Source: Lactococcus petauri
GTDB lineage: Bacteria; Bacillota; Bacilli; Lactobacillales; Streptococcaceae
Length of the DNA: 55,089 bases
Reading direction: 5' to 3'
NCBI RefSeq assembly: GCF_002154895.1
Contig: NZ_MUIZ01000007.1
Location: 1-55,089 of the forward strand
Of this stretch, positions 15,905 through 24,211 are shown one piece after another. A program made the translations under genes and the position numbers. How positions within the stretch are numbered: the first letter of the stretch is position 1; the number at the start of each line of letters is the position of its first letter. A model generated the notes under the pieces. The model was not told where the DNA came from and made no database searches. It worked only from the letters and a program-made list of their open reading frames with translations.

Positions 15905-17275
15905 ATGAAAAAGAAACTTATCACAGCATTGATGTTGTCGACAGTCATTTTATCTTCGGGTGCAAGCCTTGGAGCGGTAAAAGCGGACAGCACAGATGAT
16001 CAAATCGCAAAGCAAGATGCAGCAATCAGCGCTGCTAAAAGTTCTTCTGCTGAAGCGCAAGCAAAAGTAGATGCGATTCAATCACAAGTAAATAGCTTAC
16101 AATCTAAAAAAACTTCAACAGCAAATGAAGTAAATAAATTGATGAAGGAGCAAAAAGAACAATCAGCAGAGATTGCTCGTTTGCACAAAGACATCAAAGA
16201 ACGTAACACAGCTCTTGAAGCACAAGCACGTAGCGCTCAAACAAGCGGTTCAGCGACAGACTATATGTCTACTATCTTGGATTCAAAATCTTTGACTGAT
16301 GCAATTCAAAAAATGACAGCGATGGCAACCGTTTCTGGTGCCAACAAAGCCATGCTTGAAAAGCAACAAGAAGATGAAAAAGCTATTCAAGCTAAGTTGA
16401 AAGATAATGAAGCAAAATACGCTAAATCTACAAAACTTCAACAAGAGTTAGAAACACAAAGTAACGAGTTGGCAAGCCAAGAAGCCGCCCTCAAAGTTGC
16501 TCAGTTAAATTATCAAACAACAATTGCTAACTCTGAGAGTAAAAAACAAAGTTTGATTGATCAAAAAGTAGCTGCAGTAGCTGCCCAAGAAGCTGCAGCT
16601 AAAAAAGCTGCAGAAGTGGAAGCTCAACAAGCTAAAGCTGAACAAGCTGCTCAAGCTGCTCAAAAAGCACAAACAGAACAAGCTGCAGCATCTAAGAGCG
16701 AAAATAAATCAGATGCAAGTACAGTAAATACAGAAACAGTACCTGTTGTTACAGCACCTATTGAGACTACTCCAGCGGCTTCTGCACCAGCAGCATCAAC
16801 ACCAGCTGTAGAAGAAAGCAAACCAGCATCAAACAACAACACAACAACTACGAATACTGGTTCAAACTCAACTACAACTACTGATACTGGTTCAAATAAT
16901 ACTAATAATAATAATGTATCTGGTGGTTCAGGTTCATCAAGTACTCCAGGATCAAGCTTGAGCAATCCTTACCCTTGGGGACAATGTACTTGGGGAGTTT
17001 GGGAATACTTTGGAGGCAATATACCAACTTACGCAGGTAACGCAGCAGACTGGGCAACATATGCTAATAGTGGTCCTGCTGTCGGGACAATTGCAGTATT
17101 TCCACCAGGTAACCAAGGTGCAGGTGGTTTTGGTCACGTTGCTGTGGTCACAGCTGTAAATGGTGATAAACTTACTATCTCAGAAACAAACTTCTCAGGT
17201 CCTAATGGTGGAGGCCTCGGTATCCGCACAACTCGTGAAGTTTCAGCTGCAGGTGTAAGTTTCATCCGCCCATAA
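15905..17275 (+). CDS. usp45: Secreted Usp45/PcsB-like CHAP-domain peptidoglycan hydrolase, copy 1
   Basis: A 456-aa exported cell-wall protein. The signal peptide is residues 1-27 (cleavage AVKA before DS), and its opening closely resembles the Usp45 leader. Residues 30-250 form a long coiled coil rich in Ala/Gln/Lys with the conserved block ERNTALEAQARSAQ. A Pro/Ala and then Ser/Thr/Asn low-complexity linker (about 275-350) follows. The C-terminal CHAP domain (354-456) has likely catalytic Cys361 (GQCTWG), His411 (GHVAVV) and a polar residue near N429. PcsB-type proteins split septal peptidoglycan under control of FtsEX. Position just after mreCD is the classical lactococcal usp45 locus. 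Confidence 0.9.
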   Translation: MKKKLITALMLSTVILSSGASLGAVKADSTDDQIAKQDAAISAAKSSSAEAQAKVDAIQSQVNSLQSKKTSTANEVNKLMKEQKEQSAEIARLHKDIKERNTALEAQARSAQTSGSATDYMSTILDSKSLTDAIQKMTAMATVSGANKAMLEKQQEDEKAIQAKLKDNEAKYAKSTKLQQELETQSNELASQEAALKVAQLNYQTTIANSESKKQSLIDQKVAAVAAQEAAAKKAAEVEAQQAKAEQAAQAAQKAQTEQAAASKSENKSDASTVNTETVPVVTAPIETTPAASAPAASTPAVEESKPASNNNTTTTNTGSNSTTTTDTGSNNTNNNNVSGGSGSSSTPGSSLSNPYPWGQCTWGVWEYFGGNIPTYAGNAADWATYANSGPAVGTIAVFPPGNQGAGGFGHVAVVTAVNGDKLTISETNFSGPNGGGLGIRTTREVSAAGVSFIRP

Positions 17276-17286
17276 GAAATAATTCA

Positions 17287-17317
17287 AAACAAGTAATGAA
17301 ATATTGCTTGTTTTTTT
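17287..17317 (+). terminator. Terminator between the two Usp45-like genes
   Basis: The stem aacaagtaa/ttgcttgtt (one G-T pair) is followed by seven T. The two paralogues are therefore separate transcription units. Confidence 0.8.
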
Positions 17318-17365
17318 GTGCATTGATAAAAAACAGAAACCGACAGAAACAAACTTAAACGTAAC

Positions 17366-17382
17366 TGTAATTGATTTGTTAC
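17366..17382 (+). promoter_or_regulatory. WalR (VicR/YycF) box upstream of second Usp45-like gene
   Basis: TGTAAT, five bases, TGTTAC: a perfect fit to the WalR consensus TGTWAH-N5-TGTWAH. Its centre is about 42 bp before the predicted start (17416), where a bound activator would touch RNA polymerase at a promoter lacking a -35. Confidence 0.7.
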
Positions 17383-17400
17383 AAAACGGGTGGAGGCACA

Positions 17401-17409
17401 TGATACAAT
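17401..17409 (+). promoter_or_regulatory. Extended -10 of second Usp45-like gene
   Basis: TGA TACAAT with no recognisable -35 at 17 bp; the WalR box occupies that position. Confidence 0.55.
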
Positions 17410-17455
17410 ATACTATATTCACCGAACTAACCTAGGGAGGCAAATTTAAAATTTT

Positions 17456-18685
17456 ATGAAGAAAAAACTTATTACAGCATTGATGCTCTCGACAGTCGTG
17501 CTTACGGCTGGCGCACCTTTTGCTGCCGTAAAGGCTGATTCAACAGATTCAAAAATTGCACAACAAGATTCAAAAATCGCTAATGCAAAGAATGAAGCTG
17601 CTAAAGCGCAATCACAAGTTGATTCAATTCAATCACAAGTAAGCACTTTAAAATCAAAGCAAACATCAATGACTAAAAAAGTTAATGAGTTGATGGCTCA
17701 ACAAAAGGAACAATCACAACAGATTCAAAAGTTGAGTGAGAGTATCAAGGAGCGCAATACTGCCCTTGAAGCTCAAGCACGTAGTGCACAAACTGATGGT
17801 TCAGCAACAAACTATATGTCTGCTGTACTAGACTCAAAATCTTTAACAGATGCGATTCAAAAAATGACAGCAATGGCAACTGTTGCTGGCGCTAACAAGT
17901 CAATGATTGAGCAACAACAAGCTGACCAAAAAGCTATTCAAACGAAGTTAGCTGATAACCAAAAGAAATATGCTGAAGCAACAAAACTTCAACAAGAGTT
18001 AGACGCACAAGCTAATGAGTTGGCGACACAAGAAGCTGCTCTCAAAGTTGCTCAGTTAGACTACCAAGCTACAGTAACTACTGCAGAAGGCAAAAAACAA
18101 GATTTATTGAGCCAAAAAGCAGCAGCAGAAAAAGCAGCTCAAAAAGCAGCAGCAGCAGAAAAAGCAGCAGCAGCGAAGTCTGTAGTAGCTCAACAAGAAA
18201 AAGCTGTAGCTGCAGCACCTGCAGCTTCTAATCCAGCTCCAGCTTCTAATAATACTGCTGACAATAGCAATTCGTCTAATCCATCGACTGGAAATAATAC
18301 AGGTGGCAATGGTAATTCTTCTAAACCAACGCCAACACCAGATCCAACTCCGATACCAACACCAGATCCAGACCCAGGACACAGTGGTACTAACCCTTAT
18401 CCAGCTGGTCAATGTACTGCATTTGTTTGGGACTACTTTGGTGGTAACATGCCAACATACATGGGAAATGCTGGTGACTGGGTGGCTTATGCAAACAGTG
18501 GACCTGCAGCAGGTACAATTGCTGTATTCCCTCCAGGTAATCAAGGCGCAGGCGGCGTAGGACACGTTGCAGTTGTTCTTTCTGTATCTGGTTCAAAAAT
18601 GACAGTTATTGAAGGAAACTTCAACGGCGGTTGGGGAACAACACGTGAATGTTCAACAGCTGGTGTAAGTTTCATTCGACCATAA
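17456..18685 (+). CDS. usp45: Secreted Usp45/PcsB-like CHAP-domain peptidoglycan hydrolase, copy 2
   Basis: A 409-aa tandem paralogue of the preceding gene, with the same signal peptide start (MKKKLITALMLSTV), the same coiled-coil blocks and a CHAP domain (313-409) with Cys320, His370 and N388 in equivalent places. The linker differs completely: Ala/Lys repeats, an Asn/Ser stretch, then a Pro-Thr-Asp-Pro repeat (about 287-308). The CHAP domain is shorter by six residues near the end. Start follows GGGAGGCAAATT at some distance. Unlike copy 1 it has a perfect WalR box, so the pair may respond differently to cell-wall signals. Confidence 0.9.
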   Translation: MKKKLITALMLSTVVLTAGAPFAAVKADSTDSKIAQQDSKIANAKNEAAKAQSQVDSIQSQVSTLKSKQTSMTKKVNELMAQQKEQSQQIQKLSESIKERNTALEAQARSAQTDGSATNYMSAVLDSKSLTDAIQKMTAMATVAGANKSMIEQQQADQKAIQTKLADNQKKYAEATKLQQELDAQANELATQEAALKVAQLDYQATVTTAEGKKQDLLSQKAAAEKAAQKAAAAEKAAAAKSVVAQQEKAVAAAPAASNPAPASNNTADNSNSSNPSTGNNTGGNGNSSKPTPTPDPTPIPTPDPDPGHSGTNPYPAGQCTAFVWDYFGGNMPTYMGNAGDWVAYANSGPAAGTIAVFPPGNQGAGGVGHVAVVLSVSGSKMTVIEGNFNGGWGTTRECSTAGVSFIRP

Positions 18686-18699
18686 TTAAATAAAATTTA

Positions 18700-18726
18700 A
18701 ATACAAACTACGGTTTGTATTTTTTA
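18700..18726 (+). terminator. Terminator after second Usp45-like gene
   Basis: The stem aatacaaac/gtttgtatt is followed by a T run. Confidence 0.8.
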
Positions 18727-18736
18727 TCTCTAGGAT

Positions 18737-18763
18737 TTAGCACTCTTTATATAAGAGTGCTAA
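18737..18763 (+). promoter_or_regulatory. CIRCE operator of dnaJ
   Basis: TTAGCACTC, nine bases, GAGTGCTAA: a perfect CIRCE inverted repeat, the HrcA repressor site. It ends five bases before the -35 of the dnaJ promoter. Confidence 0.95.
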
Positions 18764-18768
18764 TTTTT

Positions 18769-18797
18769 TTGCCAAAAGTCATAAAAAATGCTAAAAT
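18769..18797 (+). promoter_or_regulatory. dnaJ: dnaJ promoter
   Basis: TTGCCA (18769-18774), 17-bp spacer, TAAAAT (18792-18797) with TGC upstream. Confidence 0.7.
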
Positions 18798-18896
18798 AGA
18801 TTATGGTAGAAGTGAATATAGTCTACTTTTAGAGAGTAAGTGGTTGAAAAACCAAGTAAATCTCTAAAAATTCCATGTCAAGAAGGTTTAAATCAT

Positions 18897-20027
18897 ATGA
18901 ATAACACAGAATTTTACGAACGCCTAGGTGTGGATAAAAATGCCAGCCAAGACGAAATTAAAAAAGCTTATCGAAAGATGTCTAAAAAGTATCACCCAGA
19001 TATTAATAAAGACCCGGGTGCAGAAGACAAGTACAAAGAGGTTCAAGAAGCTTATGAAACTTTAAGTGATGAACAAAAACGTGCCAGCTACGATCAATAT
19101 GGTGCTGCAGGTGCTAATGGTGGTTTTGGCGGAGGTCAAGGTGGTTTCTCTGGCTTTGACGGTTTCCAAAGTGCAGGCGGCTTTGGCGGTTTTGAGGATA
19201 TTTTCTCAAGCTTCTTTGGTGGAGGCGGTGGCCAAGCTGATCCAAATGCACCACGCCAAGGAGATGACCTACAATATCGTATCAATTTGACGTTTGAAGA
19301 AGCTATTTTTGGTGTTGAGAAAGAAATCAAATACCATCGCGAAGAGCTTTGTCACACTTGTGCAGGTTCAGGTGCCAAACCAGGTACTCATGCTGAAACA
19401 TGTCATAAATGTCATGGACGAGGACAAACACAAGTTATTCGAGACACTCCATTAGGGCGTATGTCAACAAATGTCGTCTGTGATGTTTGTCATGGTACAG
19501 GTAAGGAAATCAAATCTCCTTGTCCAACATGTCACGGTACAGGTCACGAAAAATTGGCACACACAGTTAAGGTAAAAGTACCGGCTGGTGTGGAATCAGG
19601 TCAACAAATGCGCCTCCAAGGTCAAGGTGATGCTGGGACAAACGGTGGCCCTTACGGTGATCTCTATGTCCGTTTCCAAGTTGCTGCAAGTGATAAGTTT
19701 GAACGTGATGGTAGCGAAATTTATTACAAGATGCCATTGAACTTTGTTCAGGCAGCCTTAGGGGATGAGATTGAAGTTCCAACTGTTCACGGTAATGTGA
19801 AGTTGAAGATTCCTGCTGGTACGCAAACAGGTACTAATTTCCGACTTAAAGGTAAAGGTGCACCTAAATTACGTGGTAGTGGTCAAGGTGATCAACACGT
19901 TGTGATTAATATTGTAACACCAGAAAAATTGAATGATGCTCAACGTGATGCTTTGCGTGAGTTTGCAAAAGCTAGCGGACAAAATGTATCAGAACAGAAA
20001 AAAGGATTTTTCGATAAATTTAAATAA
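18897..20027 (+). CDS. dnaJ: Chaperone protein DnaJ
   Basis: Hsp40 co-chaperone that stimulates DnaK ATPase and delivers substrates; 376 aa. J domain with HPD at 33-35, a Gly/Phe-rich region (about 70-115), four CXXCXGXG zinc motifs (about 145-215) and the C-terminal substrate-binding domain. The ATG at 18897 has AGAAGG eight bases upstream; an in-frame GTG at 18840 lies in the leader and is rejected. It is transcribed alone, away from hrcA-grpE-dnaK, but keeps its own CIRCE operator. Confidence 0.97.
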   Translation: MNNTEFYERLGVDKNASQDEIKKAYRKMSKKYHPDINKDPGAEDKYKEVQEAYETLSDEQKRASYDQYGAAGANGGFGGGQGGFSGFDGFQSAGGFGGFEDIFSSFFGGGGGQADPNAPRQGDDLQYRINLTFEEAIFGVEKEIKYHREELCHTCAGSGAKPGTHAETCHKCHGRGQTQVIRDTPLGRMSTNVVCDVCHGTGKEIKSPCPTCHGTGHEKLAHTVKVKVPAGVESGQQMRLQGQGDAGTNGGPYGDLYVRFQVAASDKFERDGSEIYYKMPLNFVQAALGDEIEVPTVHGNVKLKIPAGTQTGTNFRLKGKGAPKLRGSGQGDQHVVINIVTPEKLNDAQRDALREFAKASGQNVSEQKKGFFDKFK

Positions 20028-20054
20028 AAAAGCTGTCGTTAGACAGTTTTTTTT
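20025..20054 (+). terminator. dnaJ: dnaJ terminator
   Basis: The stem aaaagctgtc/gacagtttt around a gtta loop is followed by T residues. Confidence 0.8.
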
Positions 20055-20099
20055 GTTTATCAATTAGGTAAATGCTGCTGTATTTGGTATAATGTTTTT

Positions 20100-20627
20100 A
20101 TGAAACTTGTGAATTATAAACCAGACTATCTTCTAGAAGCTGTGTATAACTTGGATGTGGAAAACTTAAAAAAGCGAGACATTCGAGGAATTATGGTGGA
20201 CTTAGATAATACACTTATTGCTTGGAATAATCCCGATGGAACACCCGAATTGCATCAATGGCTACAAACAATGCGTACAAATGGTATAAAGGTTATTGTT
20301 GTCTCAAATAATAAACATGACCGTGTCAAACGTGCGGTAGCTAAGTTTGATGTTGATTTTGTTTCGCGTGCGATGAAACCTTTTGCTTGGGGAATAAATA
20401 AAGCCTTAGTTAAACTTAACGAACGACCGGACCATGTCATTATGGTTGGTGACCAATTAATGACAGATATTCGAGCTGCACACCGTGCTGGGGTTCGCAG
20501 TATTCTTGTGAAACAATTGGTAGAGTCTGATGGTTGGAGTACCAAGTTTAACCGCTGGCGTGAACGCCGTGTGTGGAAAAAGTTGATTCGGAAATACGGC
20601 TATCCTAAATGGAATACAAGATTATAA
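20100..20627 (+). CDS. yqeG: YqeG-family HAD phosphatase
   Basis: A 175-aa HAD-superfamily (class IIIA) phosphatase. Motif I is DLDNTLIAW with D34 and D36, motif II is VVSNN, and the motif III/IV region is MVGDQLMTDIRAA. Substrate unknown; in many Firmicutes the gene precedes yqeH and aroE, but here it is alone. TGG TATAAT ends at 20093 and ATG is at 20100, with no Shine-Dalgarno, so the mRNA is predicted leaderless. Confidence 0.92.
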   Translation: MKLVNYKPDYLLEAVYNLDVENLKKRDIRGIMVDLDNTLIAWNNPDGTPELHQWLQTMRTNGIKVIVVSNNKHDRVKRAVAKFDVDFVSRAMKPFAWGINKALVKLNERPDHVIMVGDQLMTDIRAAHRAGVRSILVKQLVESDGWSTKFNRWRERRVWKKLIRKYGYPKWNTRL

Positions 20628-20651
20628 CTCTGCAGAGGCAGAGTTATTTTC
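20624..20651 (+). terminator. yqeG terminator
   Basis: A 10-bp stem ataactctgc/gcagagttat around agag is followed by T residues. Confidence 0.85.
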
Positions 20652-20673
20652 TATTATTGGGCTTTTCCCGAGG

Positions 20674-20769
20674 TTTTCCACTGTATTTTTCTACTTATCC
20701 CAAGTTTTCCACAGTTTTACACACCTTATTCACAAAAATGTGGAAAACTGTGAATAAATGTGTGGAAAA
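20674..20769. other. DnaA-box cluster between yqeG and zwf
   Basis: Six exact matches to the DnaA-box consensus TTWTNCACA lie in 65 bp. Three are on the plus strand (starts 20705, 20715, 20726) and three on the minus strand (20739-20747, 20749-20757, 20761-20769). Two weaker boxes precede them (20674 TTTTCCACT, 20695 TTATCCCAA). The spacing is 10-12 bp within each trio, so all boxes of a trio face the same side of the helix. It lies between convergent genes, with no dnaA or dnaN nearby. Confidence 0.75.
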
Positions 20770-20800
20770 AAAGAAACCTCAATGAAGTTTCTTTTTTTTA
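20768..20800. terminator. zwf: zwf terminator (hairpin usable on both strands)
   Basis: The stem aaagaaac/gtttcttt is flanked by A and T runs and lies 2 bp beyond the zwf stop. Confidence 0.8.
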
Positions 20801-20801
20801 T

Positions 20802-22289
20802 TTACATTAAACCACGTTCTTTATACCATTGATCAGGTTGCCAAATCCACTGTCTTCCATCTTTTTTGAGAAGTTCAAAGGCTTCTTGTGGTCCCATGCT
20901 TGCTGCTGGGTATTTCGGAAGATCTTGATGCGCTTCATCCCATGCTTGGCGAATAACATCAATAAGTTCCCAAGAACGGGAAACTTCTTCCCAGTGGGAG
21001 AAGTTAGTGCCATCACCATGTAAAACGTCAAGCAAGAGTTTTTCATATGCTTCAGGAGAATTTCCTAAAATTGCTGCATCATGACGGTAGCCCAATTTGA
21101 TAGGCGCGATATTGAATCCTTGGCCAACTTCTTTCCCATTAATTGTAAGGGAGAAGCCTTCAGTAGGCTGGATATAAATGGTAAGGATGTTTTCCCCAAG
21201 ATCTGTATCAAAAATATTATTAGGGTCCTGTTTGAAAACAATGTTAATTCGTGTTCCTTTTTCTGTCAGACGTTTTCCACTACGTACGTAGAAAGGAACA
21301 CCAGCCCAACGGTCATTATCAATAAGGAATTTTCCAGCGACAAAAGTTTCTGTGTTAGAATCTGGCGCTACAGAGGGTTCAGAACGATAATCTACAAAGT
21401 CCTTACCGTCAATCTTACCCTCAATATATTGTCCAGGGATGAAAGCTTCAAGCGCTTCTTGTTTGGAATATTTACGAATGCTATGAAGGGCCTTAACCTT
21501 TTCGTTCAAAATATTTTTTTGTGTAAAAGTTTGAGGCTTTTCCATAGCCAGTAAAGCCAAAACTTGAAGCACATGATTTTGAATCATATCCTTGAGTGCG
21601 CCGCTCGTTTCGTAATAACCACCGCGATCTTCAACGCCAATACTTTCAGCAAAAGTAATCTGTATATTATCGATGTGGTCCTTGTCCCAGATGGATTCAA
21701 ACATTTGGTTGGCAAAGCGGATAGCCGAAACGGATTGAATCATTTCTTTTCCGAGATAGTGGTCAATACGGAAGGTTTGATCTTCCGAAAAGACATCTTT
21801 AAGTGCAGTATTCAGTTCTTGAGCTGTTTCCAAATCACTTCCGAAAGGCTTTTCAATAATCACACGTTCAAAGCCTTTACCTGTCAGAATCTTTTCTGAT
21901 TTGAGATGGTTAGCAATGATTGAGAAAAATTGTGGCGCCATAGCCAGATAGAAAACTTGGTTGCAAGCAGTATTATACTTTTCTCGGAGCTCATCTCCGA
22001 GCTCCTTGAGGGCATGATAGTGACTGCTGTCATTTACATCATGGCTTTGATAGTAGAAGTGGCTCGAGAAGTCATTGAGTTCTTCTTGGTCACTGCTTAA
22101 ACCAGCTAAAGATTCCATAACGATTTGGCGATAATACTCATCGGTCCATGGGCGACGAGCAGTACCAATCACTGCAAAATTTTCTGCAATTTCGCCTTTT
22201 TTATAAAGTTGGAAAAGGGCGGGATAAAGTTTCCGTTTTGCGAGGTCACCAGTAGCCCCGAACATGGTAAAAAGTACTTGTTTACTCAT
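20802..22289 (-). CDS. zwf: Glucose-6-phosphate 1-dehydrogenase
   Basis: First enzyme of the oxidative pentose phosphate pathway: glucose-6-phosphate to 6-phosphogluconolactone with NADP reduction. From the ATG at 22289 it is 495 aa. The cofactor motif GATGDLAKRK (11-20), EKPFG (146-150) and the active-site motif RIDHYLGKE (174-182) are present. I choose ATG 22289 because homologues begin at the MSKQVLFTMFGATGDL region; an in-frame extension to 22316 would overlap the small upstream gene. The small gene (22313-22492) lies 23 bp upstream on the same strand and is probably co-transcribed. Confidence 0.96.
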   Translation of the reverse strand: MSKQVLFTMFGATGDLAKRKLYPALFQLYKKGEIAENFAVIGTARRPWTDEYYRQIVMESLAGLSSDQEELNDFSSHFYYQSHDVNDSSHYHALKELGDELREKYNTACNQVFYLAMAPQFFSIIANHLKSEKILTGKGFERVIIEKPFGSDLETAQELNTALKDVFSEDQTFRIDHYLGKEMIQSVSAIRFANQMFESIWDKDHIDNIQITFAESIGVEDRGGYYETSGALKDMIQNHVLQVLALLAMEKPQTFTQKNILNEKVKALHSIRKYSKQEALEAFIPGQYIEGKIDGKDFVDYRSEPSVAPDSNTETFVAGKFLIDNDRWAGVPFYVRSGKRLTEKGTRINIVFKQDPNNIFDTDLGENILTIYIQPTEGFSLTINGKEVGQGFNIAPIKLGYRHDAAILGNSPEAYEKLLLDVLHGDGTNFSHWEEVSRSWELIDVIRQAWDEAHQDLPKYPAASMGPQEAFELLKKDGRQWIWQPDQWYKERGLM

Positions 22290-22312
22290 TAGTCTCTTCT
22301 TTCTATTGATTA

Positions 22313-22492
22313 TCAAACATCATTTTCAGCATAGTCGATATAAGTATCAACATAATCCAGATAGTCTTTATTTAACTGGGTCTTTATATCTTGATACTCA
22401 GCTTCAGTATAATCACGCTCAGCAATTTTAGCACGATAAAAAGGTAAGTTTAATTCTTTTTGAAGTCTCTCTTCAAGCTCTTTACGATTCAT
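22313..22492 (-). CDS. Small acidic protein encoded upstream of zwf, unknown
   Basis: A 59-aa open frame beginning MNRKELEERL and ending DYAENDV. It is helical, rich in Glu/Asp/Tyr/Lys, with no membrane segment and no recognised motif. Evidence that it is real: AAGGAAA seven bases before ATG, an extended -10 TGATATAAT on the minus strand at 22532-22540, and a tight 23-bp spacing to zwf with no terminator between. A role connected with Zwf is only suggested by position. Confidence 0.65.
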   Translation of the reverse strand: MNRKELEERLQKELNLPFYRAKIAERDYTEAEYQDIKTQLNKDYLDYVDTYIDYAENDV

Positions 22493-22601
22493 AATGATTT
22501 CCTTATATGAGAAAAATTTACTACTAAGAAAATTATATCACAAAAATATCTTTGCGCCCTCCAACTGAGATTCTTTCGAATGAAAGTGATAGAATAGGAA
22601 T

Positions 22602-23447
22602 ATGTCTTTATTAACTTTTACACTTTGCATGCTCATACTTGGCGTTGTTGCCGGTATTGTAGGAAGCATTTTAGGTCTCGGTGGTGGAATTATCATCACA
22701 CCGATTATTACCTCTTTTTTTGGGGTTGATATAAAATATGCAATCGGTGCAAGTATTGTCGCTGTTATTGCAACGAGTTCAGGTGCTGCCATTTCTTATT
22801 TGAAAGATGATCTGGTCAATGTTCGGGTCGCCATGTTTTTAGAAATTTTTACCACAATTGGTGGATTACTAGGAGCGATTTTGGCCGGACTGTTTAATGC
22901 TGCGGTATTAAATATACTTTTTGCTTGTTTATTGATTTTTCAAGCCTATAATATGTGGCGTAAGCTACATCAAGGTGAAAAAGTCTTGCAAAATGTTACC
23001 TCAGACAAATGGGCAGAAAAGATGAAGCTTAATTCTTCTTACTTTGATAAGCAAACAGGAAAAGAGGTCGCTTATCAAGTGGAAAAAGTCCCAGCTGGTG
23101 CATCGATTATGTTTGGTGCAGGAATAGCTTCAGGACTTTTAGGAATAGGTTCGGGGGCATTTAAGGTTTTAGCTATGGATACAACGATGAAAATGCCATT
23201 AAAACCGTCAACCGCAACCTCAAATCTCATGATTGGGGTAACTGCAGCAGCTTCAGCGACGGTCTACTTCTTTAACGGCTATGTTGATCCGTCCTTAGCA
23301 GGACCTTTAGCGATAGGAATTGTAGCTGGCGCAGCTATTGGTTCGCGTATTATGCCACATTTGCCTGCTCGGACGATTCGCTTGATATTTATTCCTGTAA
23401 TTGGTCTTATGGCTTTACAAATGATACTTAAAGGACTTGGTTTATGA
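22602..23447 (+). CDS. TSUP-family (TauE/SafE) membrane transporter
   Basis: A 281-aa transporter of the sulfite-exporter TauE/SafE superfamily with about eight membrane helices and the two half-repeats GXXXGXXGXGGG (VGSILGLGGGIIITP near 22-36) and GAGIASGLLGIGSGAFKV (near 174-191). Substrates in the family are small sulfur or organic acids; the substrate here is unknown. TGA TAGAAT ends at 22595, six bases before the ATG, and only a weak AGGA is present, so it may be leaderless. The DUF1634 gene overlaps its stop codon. Confidence 0.88.
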   Translation: MSLLTFTLCMLILGVVAGIVGSILGLGGGIIITPIITSFFGVDIKYAIGASIVAVIATSSGAAISYLKDDLVNVRVAMFLEIFTTIGGLLGAILAGLFNAAVLNILFACLLIFQAYNMWRKLHQGEKVLQNVTSDKWAEKMKLNSSYFDKQTGKEVAYQVEKVPAGASIMFGAGIASGLLGIGSGAFKVLAMDTTMKMPLKPSTATSNLMIGVTAAASATVYFFNGYVDPSLAGPLAIGIVAGAAIGSRIMPHLPARTIRLIFIPVIGLMALQMILKGLGL

Positions 23448-23812
23448 CGGAAGAAAAAGAAAAATTACTTGAAATTGAACTCAGAATAGGAAAAATTTTA
23501 AGAGCGGGTGTGTTTATTAGCTCGGCAATTATCATTATTGGTTTAATTATGTTTGTTTTCACGGGGCATTCTGGTTACCCAGGGACGACTTATCCTCGAG
23601 GCTTGTCGGAAATTGCAGAGGGGCTTGTTGCTTTTAAAGCCTTCGCTTGGCTTATGACTGGTCTGTTTCTTTTGATTTTAACACCTGTCCTTCGGGTAGT
23701 TGCTTCTATTTTTGCCTTTGCAAAAGAAGGTGATAAAATGTATGTCATTATTACGATGATGGTACTCGCTATATTGATTATAGCTATCCTTTTAGGGCAT
23801 ACAGGTGCGTAA
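23444..23812 (+). CDS. DUF1634 membrane protein, partner of TSUP transporter
   Basis: A 122-aa protein with three membrane helices (about 22-42, 63-83, 95-118). DUF1634 proteins are repeatedly found next to TauE/SafE transporters and are presumed accessory subunits. The ATGA overlap with the upstream stop implies translational coupling. Confidence 0.85.
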   Translation: MTEEKEKLLEIELRIGKILRAGVFISSAIIIIGLIMFVFTGHSGYPGTTYPRGLSEIAEGLVAFKAFAWLMTGLFLLILTPVLRVVASIFAFAKEGDKMYVIITMMVLAILIIAILLGHTGA

Positions 23813-23820
23813 GCTATTTC

Positions 23821-23849
23821 TTGCAAAACACTATTGAAACTGGTATTAT
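23821..23849 (+). promoter_or_regulatory. tRNA-Leu promoter
   Basis: TTGCAA, 17-bp spacer, TATTAT with TGG immediately upstream. It ends 10 bases before the tRNA 5' end. Confidence 0.75.
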
Positions 23850-23859
23850 AGGTAGTGCT

Positions 23860-23942
23860 GGGGGAGTGGTGGAATGGCAGACACGCATGCTTCAGGTGCA
23901 TGTGCTCGTAAGGGCGTGGGGGTTCAAATCCCCTCTCCCCCA
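23860..23942 (+). tRNA. tRNA-Leu (anticodon CAG)
   Basis: A class II tRNA with acceptor stem gggggag/ctccccc, anticodon CAG, a long variable arm and discriminator A. It is a solitary tRNA gene with its own promoter and terminator. Confidence 0.95.
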
Positions 23943-23953
23943 TAACCAGTTAC

Positions 23954-23979
23954 AATCTCGCTTAGGCGGGATTTTTTAT
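23954..23979 (+). terminator. tRNA-Leu terminator
   Basis: The stem aatctcgc/gcgggatt (one G-T pair) around ttag is followed by T residues. Confidence 0.8.
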
Positions 23980-23994
23980 TTAAGAGGTGAATAT

Positions 23995-24201
23995 ATGGCA
24001 AGAAGATTGACAAAAGAAGAGCTACAGGAGCGTATAGATGAAAATCCCCTCCGTGCTCTAGCAAGTATAGGAGAGGAAGTAGGTTTAACACGTGTTGGGA
24101 TTGAAAAATTACTGAAAAGCTATAAGTTAGAAGATTATCGTAATCAAAAGATTAAAGCCTTACGTCGAACAGTAGCAAGGCAAAGAAGATTGAACAAATA
24201 A
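23995..24201 (+). CDS. Small basic protein, unknown
   Basis: A 68-aa basic protein, starting MARRLTKEELQ and ending RQRRLNK. A central helix-turn-helix-like stretch (SIGEEVGLTRVGIEKLLKSYKL) suggests nucleic-acid binding, but I do not recognise the family. AAGAGGTGA precedes the ATG. It is 10 bp upstream of the dehydrogenase gene and probably co-transcribed with it. Confidence 0.65.
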   Translation: MARRLTKEELQERIDENPLRALASIGEEVGLTRVGIEKLLKSYKLEDYRNQKIKALRRTVARQRRLNK

Positions 24202-24211
24202 AGGAGAAATC

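Noticed and set aside
18104-18565. Minus-strand frame opposite the second Usp45-like gene
   Set aside because: Cys/Ser/Trp-rich low-complexity product from the antisense of Ala/Pro/Thr repeats.
20674-20769. Chromosomal replication origin
   Set aside because: DnaA boxes are present but there is no dnaA/dnaN, no clear unwinding element, and both neighbours are ordinary genes; a titration-type cluster is more likely.
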